64,000 nt of DNA from Streptomyces sp. R41 (GTDB taxonomy: Bacteria; Actinomycetota; Actinomycetes; Streptomycetales; Streptomycetaceae). The DNA is taken from the NCBI RefSeq assembly GCF_041053055.1, contig NZ_CP163443.1, positions 62,001-126,000 on the forward strand, given 5' to 3'. Under the pieces are notes generated by a model. The model did not search any database. It saw only the letters and a program-made list of their open reading frames with translations, and was not told where the DNA came from. Both the position numbers and the translations under genes were made by a program. Below, one piece after another: positions 10,349 to 17,655 of the stretch (position 1 is its first letter; each line of letters starts with the position of its first letter).

Positions 10349-10537
10349 TCAGGTGAACGCGGCTGCTGGCAGCTCTGCCTCCGTCTCCTCCCAGGGGAGG
10401 TCGATGCCGAGCTCGCCCTCCAGGAACCGCAGGAACGCGACGTCGCCCATCTCGTTACCGCTGTGAACGAAGCCAAGCGCCACTTCGGCTGGTTCGCCGT
10501 TCGTAAGGTGCGGCTGGCCGGGCTCGAAGGACGTCAC
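10349..10537 (-). CDS. small hypothetical protein
   Basis: A 62-aa acidic soluble protein from a GTG at 10537 preceded by GGGGAG. It lies 42 bp downstream of the DUF4240 gene on the same strand. A 17-codon ATG frame that begins at the DUF4240 stop also ends at this GTG (overlapping TGA), so translation may be handed along. The C-terminal half (FLRFLEGELGIDLPWEE) looks helical. It could be a complete small gene or the decayed end of a larger one. No family recognised. Confidence 0.4.
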   Translation of the reverse strand: MTSFEPGQPHLTNGEPAEVALGFVHSGNEMGDVAFLRFLEGELGIDLPWEETEAELPAAAFT

Positions 10538-10579
10538 CGGCTCCCCGCCGTTTCTTTTGGCGTAGCTGGGCTGTTGGTG

Positions 10580-11011
10580 CTACTCATCAGCCCAGCCGGC
10601 GGTGTTCGAGTAGGACTCGTAGGAGTAGCGGGTGCTGCGATCCCACTCTTCACCGGTGATTCGACTGTATGCCTCGTCTGGCACGTAGAGCAGGCTCTCT
10701 GCCCAGATGAGGTCTTGGGCGTAGGGAGTAAACAGCTGCGGATCGCGGAGCACTGCTTCGTAGGCTTCGCGGCTGGCGGCCACAACGGCTGCGCGGGTGT
10801 AGAGGAAGCTGTCGCTCGACAGGTCGTGCCCGTACTCCTTGCGATCCAGTCGGTAGAGCGCCCATGACAGCTGCTCGGCGAACCCGATGACCGTCGCAAG
10901 CGGTCCAGCGGAGAGACGGTTTGTCAGTGCCATGGCCAGTTGTTCGGCGTCCGGGTCGGGCGTGGACGGTGTGCAGTCGTCGATGAGCTGCCAGAAGGCG
11001 TTCTCGTTCAT
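10580..11011 (-). CDS. DUF4240 domain-containing protein
   Basis: A 143-aa protein starting MNENAFWQLIDDC, the standard opening of DUF4240 proteins (MxxxxFWxLID). A leucine-rich helix with a WALYRLDRKEYG segment and the AREAYEAVL-type motif (SREAYEAVLRDPQLF) follow. The family is common in actinobacteria and some lie near SUKH/immunity-type genes. Its activity is unknown. The ATG at 11011 is chosen because homologs start at this motif. The open frame upstream runs into an IS5 fragment and is not part of the gene, so the promoter may have been disturbed or supplied by that insertion. Confidence 0.8.
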   Translation of the reverse strand: MNENAFWQLIDDCTPSTPDPDAEQLAMALTNRLSAGPLATVIGFAEQLSWALYRLDRKEYGHDLSSDSFLYTRAAVVAASREAYEAVLRDPQLFTPYAQDLIWAESLLYVPDEAYSRITGEEWDRSTRYSYESYSNTAGWADE

Positions 11012-11075
11012 GCGCAGAGCATGATGGAGGGCTCTGACAGCGGCTGCCCACGGCCCCACCGTCTGTGCCCTACCC

Positions 11076-11330
11076 CACCAGACGACGGTGGGAGATGAGG
11101 GCTGTGGAGATGGCGACGAAGGCGAGGAAGTGTTCAGCTTTGCGCTTATAGCGTCGCCTGCCGGCAGAACGGGGACAGAGGGTGGACTGAAGCCGCGTGC
11201 TGTCGCACAGACCGCCGGGCATTCTACGATCCGGCGCATGATGGACCCCGAGGTGCCACGTCCGATCCTGTCGACCGAGGCAAGTACGGCTCGAAGATCC
11301 ACCTGATCACGGAAAGAACCGCAGATTGGG
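11076..11330. pseudogene. IS5-family transposase fragments in both orientations
   Basis: Two pieces of the same transposase type lie head to head. On the minus strand about 11165-11078 encodes the C-terminal signature RRYKRKAEHFLAF followed by ALISHRRL. On the plus strand about 11262-11320 encodes PVDRGKYGSKIHLITER, a segment from the middle of the protein. The sequence between does not continue either one. This is a rearranged remnant, not a functional element. Confidence 0.6.
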
Positions 11331-11394
11331 TGACCCGCACGTCCGTCCGCACTTACTGATCGTTTCAGAATGAGTTCCGGAGGCGGCGAAGGCA

Positions 11395-11525
11395 TATGAG
11401 GCTGCAGGTCAATTCGAGCAGACCTTGGTGGAGATCGGCGCGTCGTTCGTAGCGGGTCCGGAGCCGGCGACGTCGCGTCGGTCGATCAAGGGTTTGATGC
11501 CGCGTTTCCTCGATGCTTGACGCCT
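11395..11525 (-). pseudogene. IS5-type transposase C-terminal remnant, different group
   Basis: Minus-strand frames give RGIKPLIDRRDVAGSG and, in another frame, RYERRADLHQGLLEL followed by CSLIC. This pair of motifs marks the C-terminal third of IS5-superfamily transposases whose tail is HQGLLxLxCSLIC, distinct from the HFLAF type next door. The frames are broken and the DDE core is gone. Confidence 0.45.
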
Positions 11526-11559
11526 TCGACGCATTGCCTGAGCCGTTTTAGAGATCATC

Positions 11560-12018
11560 TCAATTGGTGAGTCTGCGGTAGCAGATGAGGGTGCAGGCGA
11601 TGCTGGTGAAGGCCAGGAAGTGGATGGCCTGCCGCTCGTAGCGACGGTGGAGACGTCGGCAGCCGGCGAGCCAGGCCATGGTGCGTTCGATGGTCCACCG
11701 GTGGCGCCCCAGCTTCTGTGACGTCTCAACTCCCTTGCGGGCGATGCGTGGTGTTATGTGGCGTAGGCGGAGCCATTGCCGCAGGTGACGGTTGTCGTAG
11801 GCTTTGTCGGCGTGAAGCTTGGCGGGGCGCCGACGGCGTGGACCGCGCCGGGATCTGATCGGTGGGATGCCGCGCACGAGCGGTTCGAGGGCCTGGCTGT
11901 CATGAAGGTTGGCGCCGGAGATGCCGACGGAAAGCGGCAGTCCGGTCCGCTCGTTGATCAAGTGGATCTTCGAGCCGTACTTGCCCCGATCTACAGGATT
12001 CGGACCCGTCAGGTCCCC
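11560..12018 (-). CDS. IS5-family transposase orfB (catalytic part)
   Basis: This frame continues the transposase one base back relative to orfA: GDLTGPNPVDRGKYGSKIHL, then HADKAYD with the second Asp and HRWTIERTMAWL with the catalytic Glu, ending CYRRLTN. The last residues and the TGA stop are encoded within the left inverted repeat. No good independent start exists between the junction and the catalytic motifs, so it is most likely made as a -1 fusion with orfA at the CTG-AAA-AAG-GGG site near 12018-12026. The fused protein would be about 270 aa, normal for the group. Confidence 0.8.
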   Translation of the reverse strand, partial: GDLTGPNPVDRGKYGSKIHLINERTGLPLSVGISGANLHDSQALEPLVRGIPPIRSRRGPRRRRPAKLHADKAYDNRHLRQWLRLRHITPRIARKGVETSQKLGRHRWTIERTMAWLAGCRRLHRRYERQAIHFLAFTSIACTLICYRRLTN

Positions 12019-12362
12019 TTTTTCAGGGCCCGCATGTTCACCGAGTCGATTGCGCATCGTGACCAGTCCAGCTCGCCTCGAGCCCCCAGCTCGTCCAGGA
12101 CCAGACGATGCAGTTTCGCCCAGACCCGTTGTCGGCTCCACTCCATGAACCGGCGGTGAGCCGTGGCCCCCGATGGCCCGAACACGGGCGGGACCTGCGA
12201 CCACGTGCACCCGGTCGTGGCCACGAAGACAATCGCCGCCAACACCTCACGGTCCCCATGACGGCGCCGACCACCACCCTGCGGCCGAGTCGGCGCCTCC
12301 GGCACCACCCGCTGGAACAACTCCCACAGCCCATCTGGGACCAGACGCTCAGTCAGCAACAC
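12009..12362 (-). CDS. IS5-family transposase orfA (N-terminal part)
   Basis: A 117-aa product with the N-terminal DUF4096-type domain of IS5/IS427-group transposases: LVPDGLWELFQRVVPE, then a basic GGGRRRHGDREV segment, GCTWSQVP, and AIDSVNM with the first catalytic Asp (AxDS). GTG start at 12362 just inside the right inverted repeat. It ends at 12009 immediately after an AAAAAGGGG run. Alone it lacks the second Asp and the Glu, so an active enzyme needs ribosomal frameshifting into orfB. Confidence 0.85.
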   Translation of the reverse strand: MLLTERLVPDGLWELFQRVVPEAPTRPQGGGRRRHGDREVLAAIVFVATTGCTWSQVPPVFGPSGATAHRRFMEWSRQRVWAKLHRLVLDELGARGELDWSRCAIDSVNMRALKKGT

Positions 12363-12519
12363 AGCACCAGACTACCGGCATCACCAATTGAGATGATCTC
12401 TTAGAAGCCGTTGTCTTTCCGGACGTGATCGTTGAGTTTCCGCTGCTCAGGCATGGTTCGGGTGTCGTTGCGGGAGAGTTCGGGCGATCAGTTCGTTCTT
12501 GGCGATGCGGAGATGACCG

Positions 12520-13047
12520 GTGACATCGGTGATGGGTTTGCTGGAGGAACGTGAGACGGCTGCCCGGGTGCGGGCGGAGGAGCTTCAGGCGGAAGCGGAC
12601 CGGATTCTCGCGGAACTTGCCGAGGCGGAGGCGGTGTTGGAGCGTCGGGTGATCGCCAGGGTCGAGCTGGCCGAGGCCCTGGCCGCGCCTGGCGATGCTG
12701 CCGATGCGTCTGCCCAGGAGGTGGCGGCCCCGGTGCCGCCGGCCGGGGCGGCGAGGGTTCCGGTCTCCGGGTCCGTCGTGCAGCGGTGGCGGGAGGGGAT
12801 GACGGCGGTGGCGCTCGCGCCGGACTACCGGCGGATCGTGGAGCTGCTGGAGGATGAACTGACGGGCGGCGGGGAGGGGTTGATGGCGAAGGAGATGACG
12901 GTCCGGCTCGGGCTCGAGTCGGTGCCGGCGAAGATCGAGGGGGTGCGGTCGAAGGCGAAGCGGCTGGTCGAGCGGGGCTGGCTGACCCTCGCGCCGTCGG
13001 GCCGGTTCATGCCGCGAGTGTCGTCTGTTCCTGACGCGGCATCCTGA
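12520..13047 (+). CDS. coiled-coil/winged-helix-like protein convergent with an IS5 transposase
   Basis: About 175 aa. The N-terminal third is a long charged helix (RVRAEELQAEADRILAELAEAEAVLERR), probably a coiled coil. A Pro/Ala linker follows, then a C-terminal domain (PDYRRIVELLED, MAKEMTVRLGLE, KIEGVRSKAKRLVERGWL) with the look of a winged helix-turn-helix. I know this type of protein from Streptomyces genomes, where it often sits beside IS5-type transposases, so it may be an accessory or passenger of that element (inference). GTG 12520 and ATG 12532 are both possible starts. Its last ~40 bp overlap the 3' end of the opposite transposase gene. Confidence 0.6.
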   Translation: MTSVMGLLEERETAARVRAEELQAEADRILAELAEAEAVLERRVIARVELAEALAAPGDAADASAQEVAAPVPPAGAARVPVSGSVVQRWREGMTAVALAPDYRRIVELLEDELTGGGEGLMAKEMTVRLGLESVPAKIEGVRSKAKRLVERGWLTLAPSGRFMPRVSSVPDAAS

Positions 13048-13966
13048 TCGTCTGACCGTGGGCAGTGGTGCGGGCCAGGCGGCGGGCCATAAGCATGCTC
13101 GCCGAGAAGTGGATGAACGCCTCGCTGCTGGCGGGTAGCGTCTCGTAGTCCCGGGCCAGACGCCTCGTGCGCAACAGCCACCCCAAAGTTCGTTCCACCA
13201 CCCACCGTCTCGGCAGTACCACGAATCCCTTCATGTCGTCGCTCCGCTTGACGATCTGCAGGGTGAGCTGGAGTTTCTCCTTCGCCCAGTCGACCAGGAC
13301 GCCCGTGTAGCCGCCGTCGGCCCACACCAGGCTGATCTTCCTGAACCGCGTCCGCAGCCGGGGCAGCATGACGCGGGCGGCCTGCCGGTCGGTGACGTCC
13401 GCGGCGGTCACCAGCACCATCAACAGCAGGCCGAGGCAGTCCGTGATGACGTGCCGGCGCCTGCCGTTGATCTTCTTCCCGCCGTCGAAGCCGCGTGAAG
13501 CAGCCGGCACCGAGGCGGCGCCCTTCACCGACTGCGAGTCGATGATCGCCGCACTCGGCTCCGTCTGACGGCCCTCGGCCTCACGGACCTTCCCGCGCAG
13601 CCGGTCGTGCAACTCCTTTACCAGGCCGTTCTCCCTCCACCTGCGGAAGAAGGCATACACGCGGTCCCAAGCGGGGAAATCCGCAGGAACCGAGCGCCAC
13701 TTCACGCCGTTGTCGGTGACGTAGAAGACCGCATCCAGCATCTGCCGGTGACAGTAGCCCTCCGGCTGGCCGCCCCTACCCTCCAGCCACGCCGGCACCG
13801 GCAGCGCGTCACGCACCACCGCCCACTCCGCGTCGGTCATGTCCGACGGATACCGCCGCGCCCTCTCGGGCCGGTCGGCCGCGTTCCCGAACCGGTGAGC
13901 GAGGCAATCGCACACCGACACGCGGGAGTTGGACGGGACGAGGGCCGTCACGCAAGACTGGAACAA
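13007..13966 (-). CDS. IS5-family transposase, single ORF
   Basis: A 319-aa frame. The recognisable protein begins at RRYPSDMTDAEW (about residue 38) with the DUF4096-like domain (GVKWRSVPADFPAWDRVY). The DDE core is complete: IIDSQSVKG (D), LVWADGGYTG (D), and RRWVVERTLGWL (E), followed by RRLARDYE. The first ~40 residues are unusual, so the ATG at 13840 may be the working start. Terminal repeats were not found with confidence. A 9-bp inverted repeat (13965-13973 and 14015-14023) brackets the 5' end. The frame is intact and could be active. Confidence 0.85.
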   Translation of the reverse strand: MFQSCVTALVPSNSRVSVCDCLAHRFGNAADRPERARRYPSDMTDAEWAVVRDALPVPAWLEGRGGQPEGYCHRQMLDAVFYVTDNGVKWRSVPADFPAWDRVYAFFRRWRENGLVKELHDRLRGKVREAEGRQTEPSAAIIDSQSVKGAASVPAASRGFDGGKKINGRRRHVITDCLGLLLMVLVTAADVTDRQAARVMLPRLRTRFRKISLVWADGGYTGVLVDWAKEKLQLTLQIVKRSDDMKGFVVLPRRWVVERTLGWLLRTRRLARDYETLPASSEAFIHFSASMLMARRLARTTAHGQTIRMPRQEQTTLAA

Positions 13967-14108
13967 CAGGGCCTCCTGATACTCGAGTGGCGTCGCAACC
14001 CCGAGCTACCAAGGGGCCCTGTTCTCATGCATCCACCCGGCTAAGATCACCCGACCAGGCACCCTGTTCGACCAGAACCGTCCTCGTGATCGATAGGAAT
14101 ACGGCCTC

Positions 14109-14128
14109 TTAGACGCCATCTCAATTGG
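14109..14128. repeat. solitary IS5-type terminal inverted repeat
   Basis: These 20 bases differ from the left end of the intact IS at 11551 at only two internal positions and are preceded by TTA as in the other copies. The sequence that follows is not the transposase 3' end but about 380 bp holding an ankyrin gene. IS coding sequence resumes only near 14505. It is either the true left end of the older IS copy, with extra DNA inside it, or a leftover end. Confidence 0.6.
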
Positions 14129-14186
14129 TGACGAGTGGCGTCGATAGTCGCTGGCAGACGTGCTGTGGCGGCGGTTGAATGTCGTG

Positions 14187-14525
14187 GTGAGCAACTTCTG
14201 GACAACACCTGCGCATCACGCGGTCGAGCACGAGGATGCGGAAACCCTGGCCCAGATGCTGGCCGACGGCACCGATCCCGATGAGGTCTTCAGCAACATG
14301 ACGCTGTTGACGCACGCGATCGATGCCGAGGGCGACGGCTCCCTGCAGAGCGGCAAACCGTTGACCGTGCACACCACTGCTGTGCTGCTGGCCTTCGGGG
14401 CTGACCCGGAGCTCGCCGACCCAGACGGTCGCACCCCCATGGACGTGGCCGAGTACTACGGCCACGACCTGGCGATGAAGCTACTGCGGGCCCACATCAG
14501 CGGCCGAGCCGCCGGTAACAGATGA
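14187..14525 (+). CDS. short ankyrin-repeat protein fused at its tail to IS sequence
   Basis: About 112 aa with ankyrin-type helices: TPAHHAVEHEDAETLAQMLADGTDP, LLTHAIDAEGDG, TAVLLAFGADPELADPDG, and TPMDVAEYYGHDLAMKLLRAHI. Ankyrin repeats bind partner proteins and no enzyme domain is present. The start is uncertain (GTG 14187, 14184 or 14160, none with a good ribosome site). The last residues (SGRAAGNR) are read from the opposite strand of an IS5 transposase gene, so the natural C-terminus was replaced. The upstream side is an IS end. It may be a displaced gene on its way to decay or a gene carried by the IS. Confidence 0.6.
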   Translation: MSNFWTTPAHHAVEHEDAETLAQMLADGTDPDEVFSNMTLLTHAIDAEGDGSLQSGKPLTVHTTAVLLAFGADPELADPDGRTPMDVAEYYGHDLAMKLLRAHISGRAAGNR

Positions 14526-14708
14526 GCGTGCAGGCGATACTCGTGAAGGCGAGGAAATGCTCGGCCTTGCGCTCATAACGACGGTGGAGGCGGCGGCAGC
14601 CGGCGAGCCAGGACATGGTGCGTTCGATCGTCCAACGGTGACGTCCCAATCGCTGGGAGGTCTCAACTCCTTTGCGGGCGATGCGGTGCCTGATGCCGCG
14701 GCTGCTTA
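14505..14708 (-). pseudogene. outer IS5 copy, transposase C-terminal half (interrupted by the inner IS)
   Basis: The minus-strand reading gives the C-terminal end of the same transposase type (RIARKGVETSQRLGRHRW, ERTMSWLAGCRRLHRRYERKAEHFLAF). It picks up exactly where the fragment at 15561-15706 stops (LHADKGYDYPHLRRWL), once the inner element 14709-15560 and its TTA duplication are removed. This proves the nesting. Its own left end is missing or displaced to 14109. Confidence 0.8.
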
Positions 14709-15175
14709 GACGTCATCTCATTGGTGAGTCTGCGGTAGCAGATGAGGGTGCAGGCGATGCTGGTGAAGGCTAGGAAGTGGTCGGCTTTGCGTTCGTAGCG
14801 GCGGTGGAGTCGGCGGCATCCGGCGAGCCAGGACATGGTGCGTTCGACGGTCCAGCGGTGGCGGCCAAGTCGTTGTGAGGTCTCGATGCCCTTGCGGGCG
14901 ATGCGATGCCGGATGCCTCGGCTGGATAACCATCGCCGCAGGTGGGCGTAGTCGTAGCCCTTGTCGGCGTGAAGTTTGTCGGGCCTGCGGCGTCGGCGTC
15001 CCCGGCGGGAGCGGATCGGAGGGATGCCCTGTACCAGGGGAATCAGCGCCTGGCTGTCGTGCGTGTTGGCGCCCGAGATGCCGACGGACAGGGGCAGGCC
15101 GGTCCGTTCCGTGATCAAGTGGATCTTTGACCCGTACTTGCCCCGATCTACAGGATTCGGGCCTGTCAGATCCCC
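14663..15175 (-). CDS. IS5-family transposase orfB of the nested copy, stop codon lost
   Basis: Catalytic half with HADKGYD and HRWTVERTMSWL, reached by a -1 shift from orfA. In the intact copy the protein ends CYRRLTN and stops within the terminal repeat. Here a one-base deletion in that repeat turns the stop into NEMTS, and translation continues about 18 codons out of the element into the interrupted older IS before stopping at 14663. Both active-site residues of this half are present. Whether the tail matters is unknown. Confidence 0.75.
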   Translation of the reverse strand, partial: GDLTGPNPVDRGKYGSKIHLITERTGLPLSVGISGANTHDSQALIPLVQGIPPIRSRRGRRRRRPDKLHADKGYDYAHLRRWLSSRGIRHRIARKGIETSQRLGRHRWTVERTMSWLAGCRRLHRRYERKADHFLAFTSIACTLICYRRLTNEMTSKQPRHQAPHRPQRS

Positions 15176-15560
15176 CTTTTCAAGGCCCGCATGTTGACCG
15201 AGTCGATCGCGCACCGGGACCAGTCCAACTCACCGCGGGACCCGAGTTCGTCGAGGACCAGGCGGTGGAGTCTGGCCCAGACTCGGGCCTTCGTCCACTC
15301 GGTGAATCGTCGGTGAGCCGTCGCGCCGGACGGCCCGAACGACGCGGTCGGCAGCTGCTGCCACGTGCATCCCGAGGTCGCCACGAACACGATTGCGGCC
15401 AACACTTCGCGGTCGCCGTGCCGGCGCCGACCACCACCCTGAGGCCGCGACGGCGCCTCCGGCACCACCCGCTGGAACAGCTCCCACAACTCGTCCGGCA
15501 CCAGCCGCTCAACGATCCCCGCCATGGTCGACAGCGTACTCAACCAAATGAGATGGCTTC
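14709..15560 (-). mobile_element. IS5-family insertion sequence nested in an older copy
   Basis: An 852-bp relative of the element at 11551. Its imperfect ends (GACGTCATCTCATTGGTGAG at 14709 and the reverse complement of CAACCAAATGAGATGGCTTC at 15560) are flanked by TTA duplications (14706-14708 and 15561-15563). The left end has lost one T compared with the intact copy (CATTGG instead of CAATTGG). That base loss also removes the orfB stop codon. Confidence 0.85.
15166..15525 (-). CDS. IS5-family transposase orfA of the nested copy
   Basis: A 119-aa product (MAGIVERLVPDELWELF start, GCTWQQLP, AIDSVNMRAL) equivalent to orfA at 12009. The ATG at 15525 is the first start inside the right end. 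The frame itself stays open upstream into the outer IS, a by-product of the nesting. It ends at 15166 just after an AAAAGGGGG run (15172-15180), the counterpart of the frameshift site in the intact copy. Confidence 0.8.
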   Translation of the reverse strand: MAGIVERLVPDELWELFQRVVPEAPSRPQGGGRRRHGDREVLAAIVFVATSGCTWQQLPTASFGPSGATAHRRFTEWTKARVWARLHRLVLDELGSRGELDWSRCAIDSVNMRALKRGI

Positions 15561-15706
15561 TTAACCATCGCCGCAGGTGGGGATAGTCGTAGCCCTTGTC
15601 GGCATGGAGCTTGCCGGGCCTGCGGCGCCGGGGGCCCCGGTGGGACCGGACCGGCGGTATGCCCTTCACAAGTGGGATCAGGGCCTGGCTGTACCCGGCA
15701 CCGCGG
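15561..15706 (-). pseudogene. outer IS5 copy, transposase central fragment
   Basis: The minus-strand reading gives QALIPLVKGIPPVRSHRGPRR, then RPGKLHADKGYDYPHLRRW, the middle of the transposase that continues at 14708 beyond the nested element. On its upstream side (about 15705) homology stops abruptly against the unrelated plus-strand gene 15672-16424, so the N-terminal half and the right end of this copy are deleted. Confidence 0.75.
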
Positions 15707-16424
15707 TTCGGACAAGGCCGAGCACAGCGTCAACCAGCGCCGGTTGCTGCTGCTCCTGCTCGACAAGCGGCAGCAGGTAGCGCACCTGAGTGCGCTGGCG
15801 CAGGTGCCGCTGGCGATGTGGCTGTGGTGGGACGGCTACGTCTCCACCCGGCAGGCGCAGCGGGCGTGGGTGACGTGGGTGGGGCGTGGCAGGCGCAGCC
15901 AGGAGGTGGCGCGCGAGGGTGCTGTGGGTCTGCTGGAGCAGGTCGGGCATCAACTGGCCGGCGAGACCGCGCGGGCCCGGTTCGTGCGGATCATCACCGC
16001 ACTGGGCAACGGGAGGACCCTGACGGTGCGCGGGCGAGCCGAGCTGCTGGATGCCGTACGGGACGTGATGGAGCCGGAGTCGGTGTTCGCCGCCAGCGGC
16101 CTCGTCCGCGCGCTCGGCCCCGCGCAGACACCGATGACCGTCGAGGCGGTCGTGGGCCACGTCGAGGCCCTCAGCGCCGCGCTGAGCCGCACCCTGGACG
16201 GGACCGTGGACAGTGCGCTGCTGGAGCGTGCCCGTGCCGTCCACCGTGCCTCCATGGCCGACTACCTCGCCCAACGCGGCGACCTCGCCGCCGGAGCCGG
16301 AGAGCTGGCCAGCCTCTTTCGCGAGCCCACCCTCCAGGAACAGTTCGACCAGGCCGGGAAGCAGCTGCTGCTCGTCGTAGGGATGGAGCTGCTCCACGGC
16401 CGTACCCGTCCGGCCGGGCGGTAG
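15672..16424 (+). CDS. hypothetical protein, 5' end replaced by an IS remnant
   Basis: A 250-aa frame whose first ~12 codons lie in IS5 sequence read backwards, so the native start is lost. From about residue 14 it is a helical, Leu/Arg-rich protein: QRRLLLLLLDKRQQVAHLS, MWLWWDGYVSTRQAQRAW, then an Ala/Glu-rich region of several helices (AELLDAVRDVMEPES, VVGHVEALSAALSRTL) ending LLLVVGMELLHGR. No family recognised. The long intact frame suggests the truncation is recent or that it is still expressed. The next 230 bp (16425-16654) contain only low-confidence open frames. Confidence 0.5.
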   Translation: MGSGPGCTRHRGSDKAEHSVNQRRLLLLLLDKRQQVAHLSALAQVPLAMWLWWDGYVSTRQAQRAWVTWVGRGRRSQEVAREGAVGLLEQVGHQLAGETARARFVRIITALGNGRTLTVRGRAELLDAVRDVMEPESVFAASGLVRALGPAQTPMTVEAVVGHVEALSAALSRTLDGTVDSALLERARAVHRASMADYLAQRGDLAAGAGELASLFREPTLQEQFDQAGKQLLLVVGMELLHGRTRPAGR

Positions 16425-16777
16425 GAGCGGCGTACTTCGCCGGCCAGACAAGGCGCAGCCGTCAACGGGCGGTTCGCGATGCCCTTCGAAGGGCGTCGGA
16501 ACGAGGCCGCGAGATCCTGCTGCGTTCAGCCCCCCGGGTCCTGGGGGTGCCCGTCCATATCACCGTGCCGCGGGTGAAGGGGGTGGGTGCCGTCCAGGGC
16601 GTCGGCTTACGCCGAGGCGTGCGGCACTCGATCATCGACCAGGTCACCCACTGAAGCGAGGTAACCACCAGGTTCGCGTAGCGATGGCCGGCCTCGGACG
16701 CCCCCCAGGAAGCCCCACAGCCCGGCCGATCCTCTGGAGATACCATCAGCTCTCTTTGCGATCATCTAGGGGAAACC

Positions 16778-17371
16778 GTGCGTCGACGTCGAGTATCCAT
16801 ATGTGCCGCTCTTGGAACTCTTGCCCTGGTCACAGCCTGCTCGGACTCACAGGCCTCCCCCACCTCCACCGCACAGCCATTGACTTCGGCCACCACGCAG
16901 TCATCGACTCCGGCCACCACGCAGTCATTGACTACGGCCACCACGCTCGACCAAGCCGATGAGCGCCTCCACGAGCTGTTGCTCAAGGTGACCACGGCCG
17001 CACGGAAGTCAGGACCGCCCCCGATCGGCGCCGTGCATCCCGCAGTGGAGACCGCTCCTGACTGCCAGGATCCGGGCACCGCGAGACACACGGTAACCAT
17101 GTCGCTCCTTCAGGGGGCCGGGTCTGCGGACGTTGGCCCGGATGTCCGAGCCGACCTCCAGAAGCAGGGCTGGAGCATGGGCGGATGGCGCATCCATGAC
17201 AAAAGAAGGCGCTACACATCTCCGGGCAAGTTCGGGGGATTCACCATCTTCGTCTCCTACGTGAAGGGCTCCGGCGAGACGAACGTGCTCGCGAACACTC
17301 CGTGCCTGAAGGGCTCGCCACTCACGAAGTCCTCAATGTTCCCCGAACCTGGCAGCACCGAACCCCAGTAA
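16778..17371 (+). CDS. lipoprotein with Thr-rich repeat linker
   Basis: A 197-aa exported lipoprotein from a GTG with an AGGGGAAACC ribosome site. The basic N-terminus, hydrophobic core and LALVTAC lipobox place the lipidated Cys about residue 21. A Ser/Thr linker follows, made of imperfect 8-residue repeats (TSATTQSS-like) encoded by 24-bp tandem repeats. The mature domain has two Cys (APDCQ, NTPCLKG), probably a disulfide, and a DLQKQGWSMGGWRI segment. No family named. It stands alone between IS fragments. Confidence 0.7.
   Translation: MRRRRVSICAALGTLALVTACSDSQASPTSTAQPLTSATTQSSTPATTQSLTTATTLDQADERLHELLLKVTTAARKSGPPPIGAVHPAVETAPDCQDPGTARHTVTMSLLQGAGSADVGPDVRADLQKQGWSMGGWRIHDKRRRYTSPGKFGGFTIFVSYVKGSGETNVLANTPCLKGSPLTKSSMFPEPGSTEPQ
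16878..16949 (+). repeat. three 24-bp tandem repeats in a lipoprotein gene
   Basis: Units at 16878-16901, 16902-16925 and 16926-16949 are nearly identical (core CGGCCACCACGCAGT) and keep the reading frame, giving the Thr-rich spacer behind the lipobox. In-frame units of this kind can change number by slippage and alter the length of the surface linker. Confidence 0.8.
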
Positions 17372-17454
17372 GCTCCCAGCGGTGCGCAGGACGACAAGGA
17401 CGGCGGACTGCGGCTAAGGGCTGGCTAGCTCGTGCCCGCACGCACCTCGTGCAG

Positions 17455-17612
17455 CAGCTGGCGATGCGGTGCCGGATCCTGCGGCCCCGGAGCCATCTCC
17501 TCAGGTGGTCGTAGTCGTAGCCCTTGTCGGCGTGGAGCTTGGCAGGACGTCTGCGGCGGGCCCTCGGCGGGAGCGGATGGGCGGGATCCCGCGCACAAGG
17601 GGCTTCAGGTAG
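17455..17612 (-). pseudogene. IS5 transposase central fragment
   Basis: The minus strand encodes KPLVRGIPPIRS in one frame and LHADKGYDYDHLRRWLRG, then RIRHRIA in another, the same central transposase segment as at 15561, with a frameshift in the RRR-rich stretch. Nothing else of the element remains. It lies just upstream of the immunity-like gene at 17656. Confidence 0.65.
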
Positions 17613-17655
17613 GAGTCGGCTCGGGCTTGTCGGCGCGGACGGACATAATTCGGCT

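Larger units (their letters stand above)
11551..12400 (-). mobile_element. IS5-family insertion sequence, intact, two ORFs
   Basis: An 850-bp element with perfect 20-bp terminal inverted repeats (11551-11570 and 12381-12400; GAGATCATCTCAATTGGTGA) and a 3-bp TTA target duplication (11548-11550 and 12401-12403). Its transposase is split into orfA and orfB joined by an A-rich frameshift site. Perfect ends and a clean target duplication point to a fairly recent insertion. Close relatives lie at 14709-15560 and as fragments at 11076, 14505, 15561 and 17455. Confidence 0.9.

Noticed and set aside
13965..14023. 9-bp inverted repeat around the 5' end of an IS5 transposase
   Set aside because: It could be a hairpin or IS end, but no matching sequence was found at the other end of the transposase gene, so it is not called.
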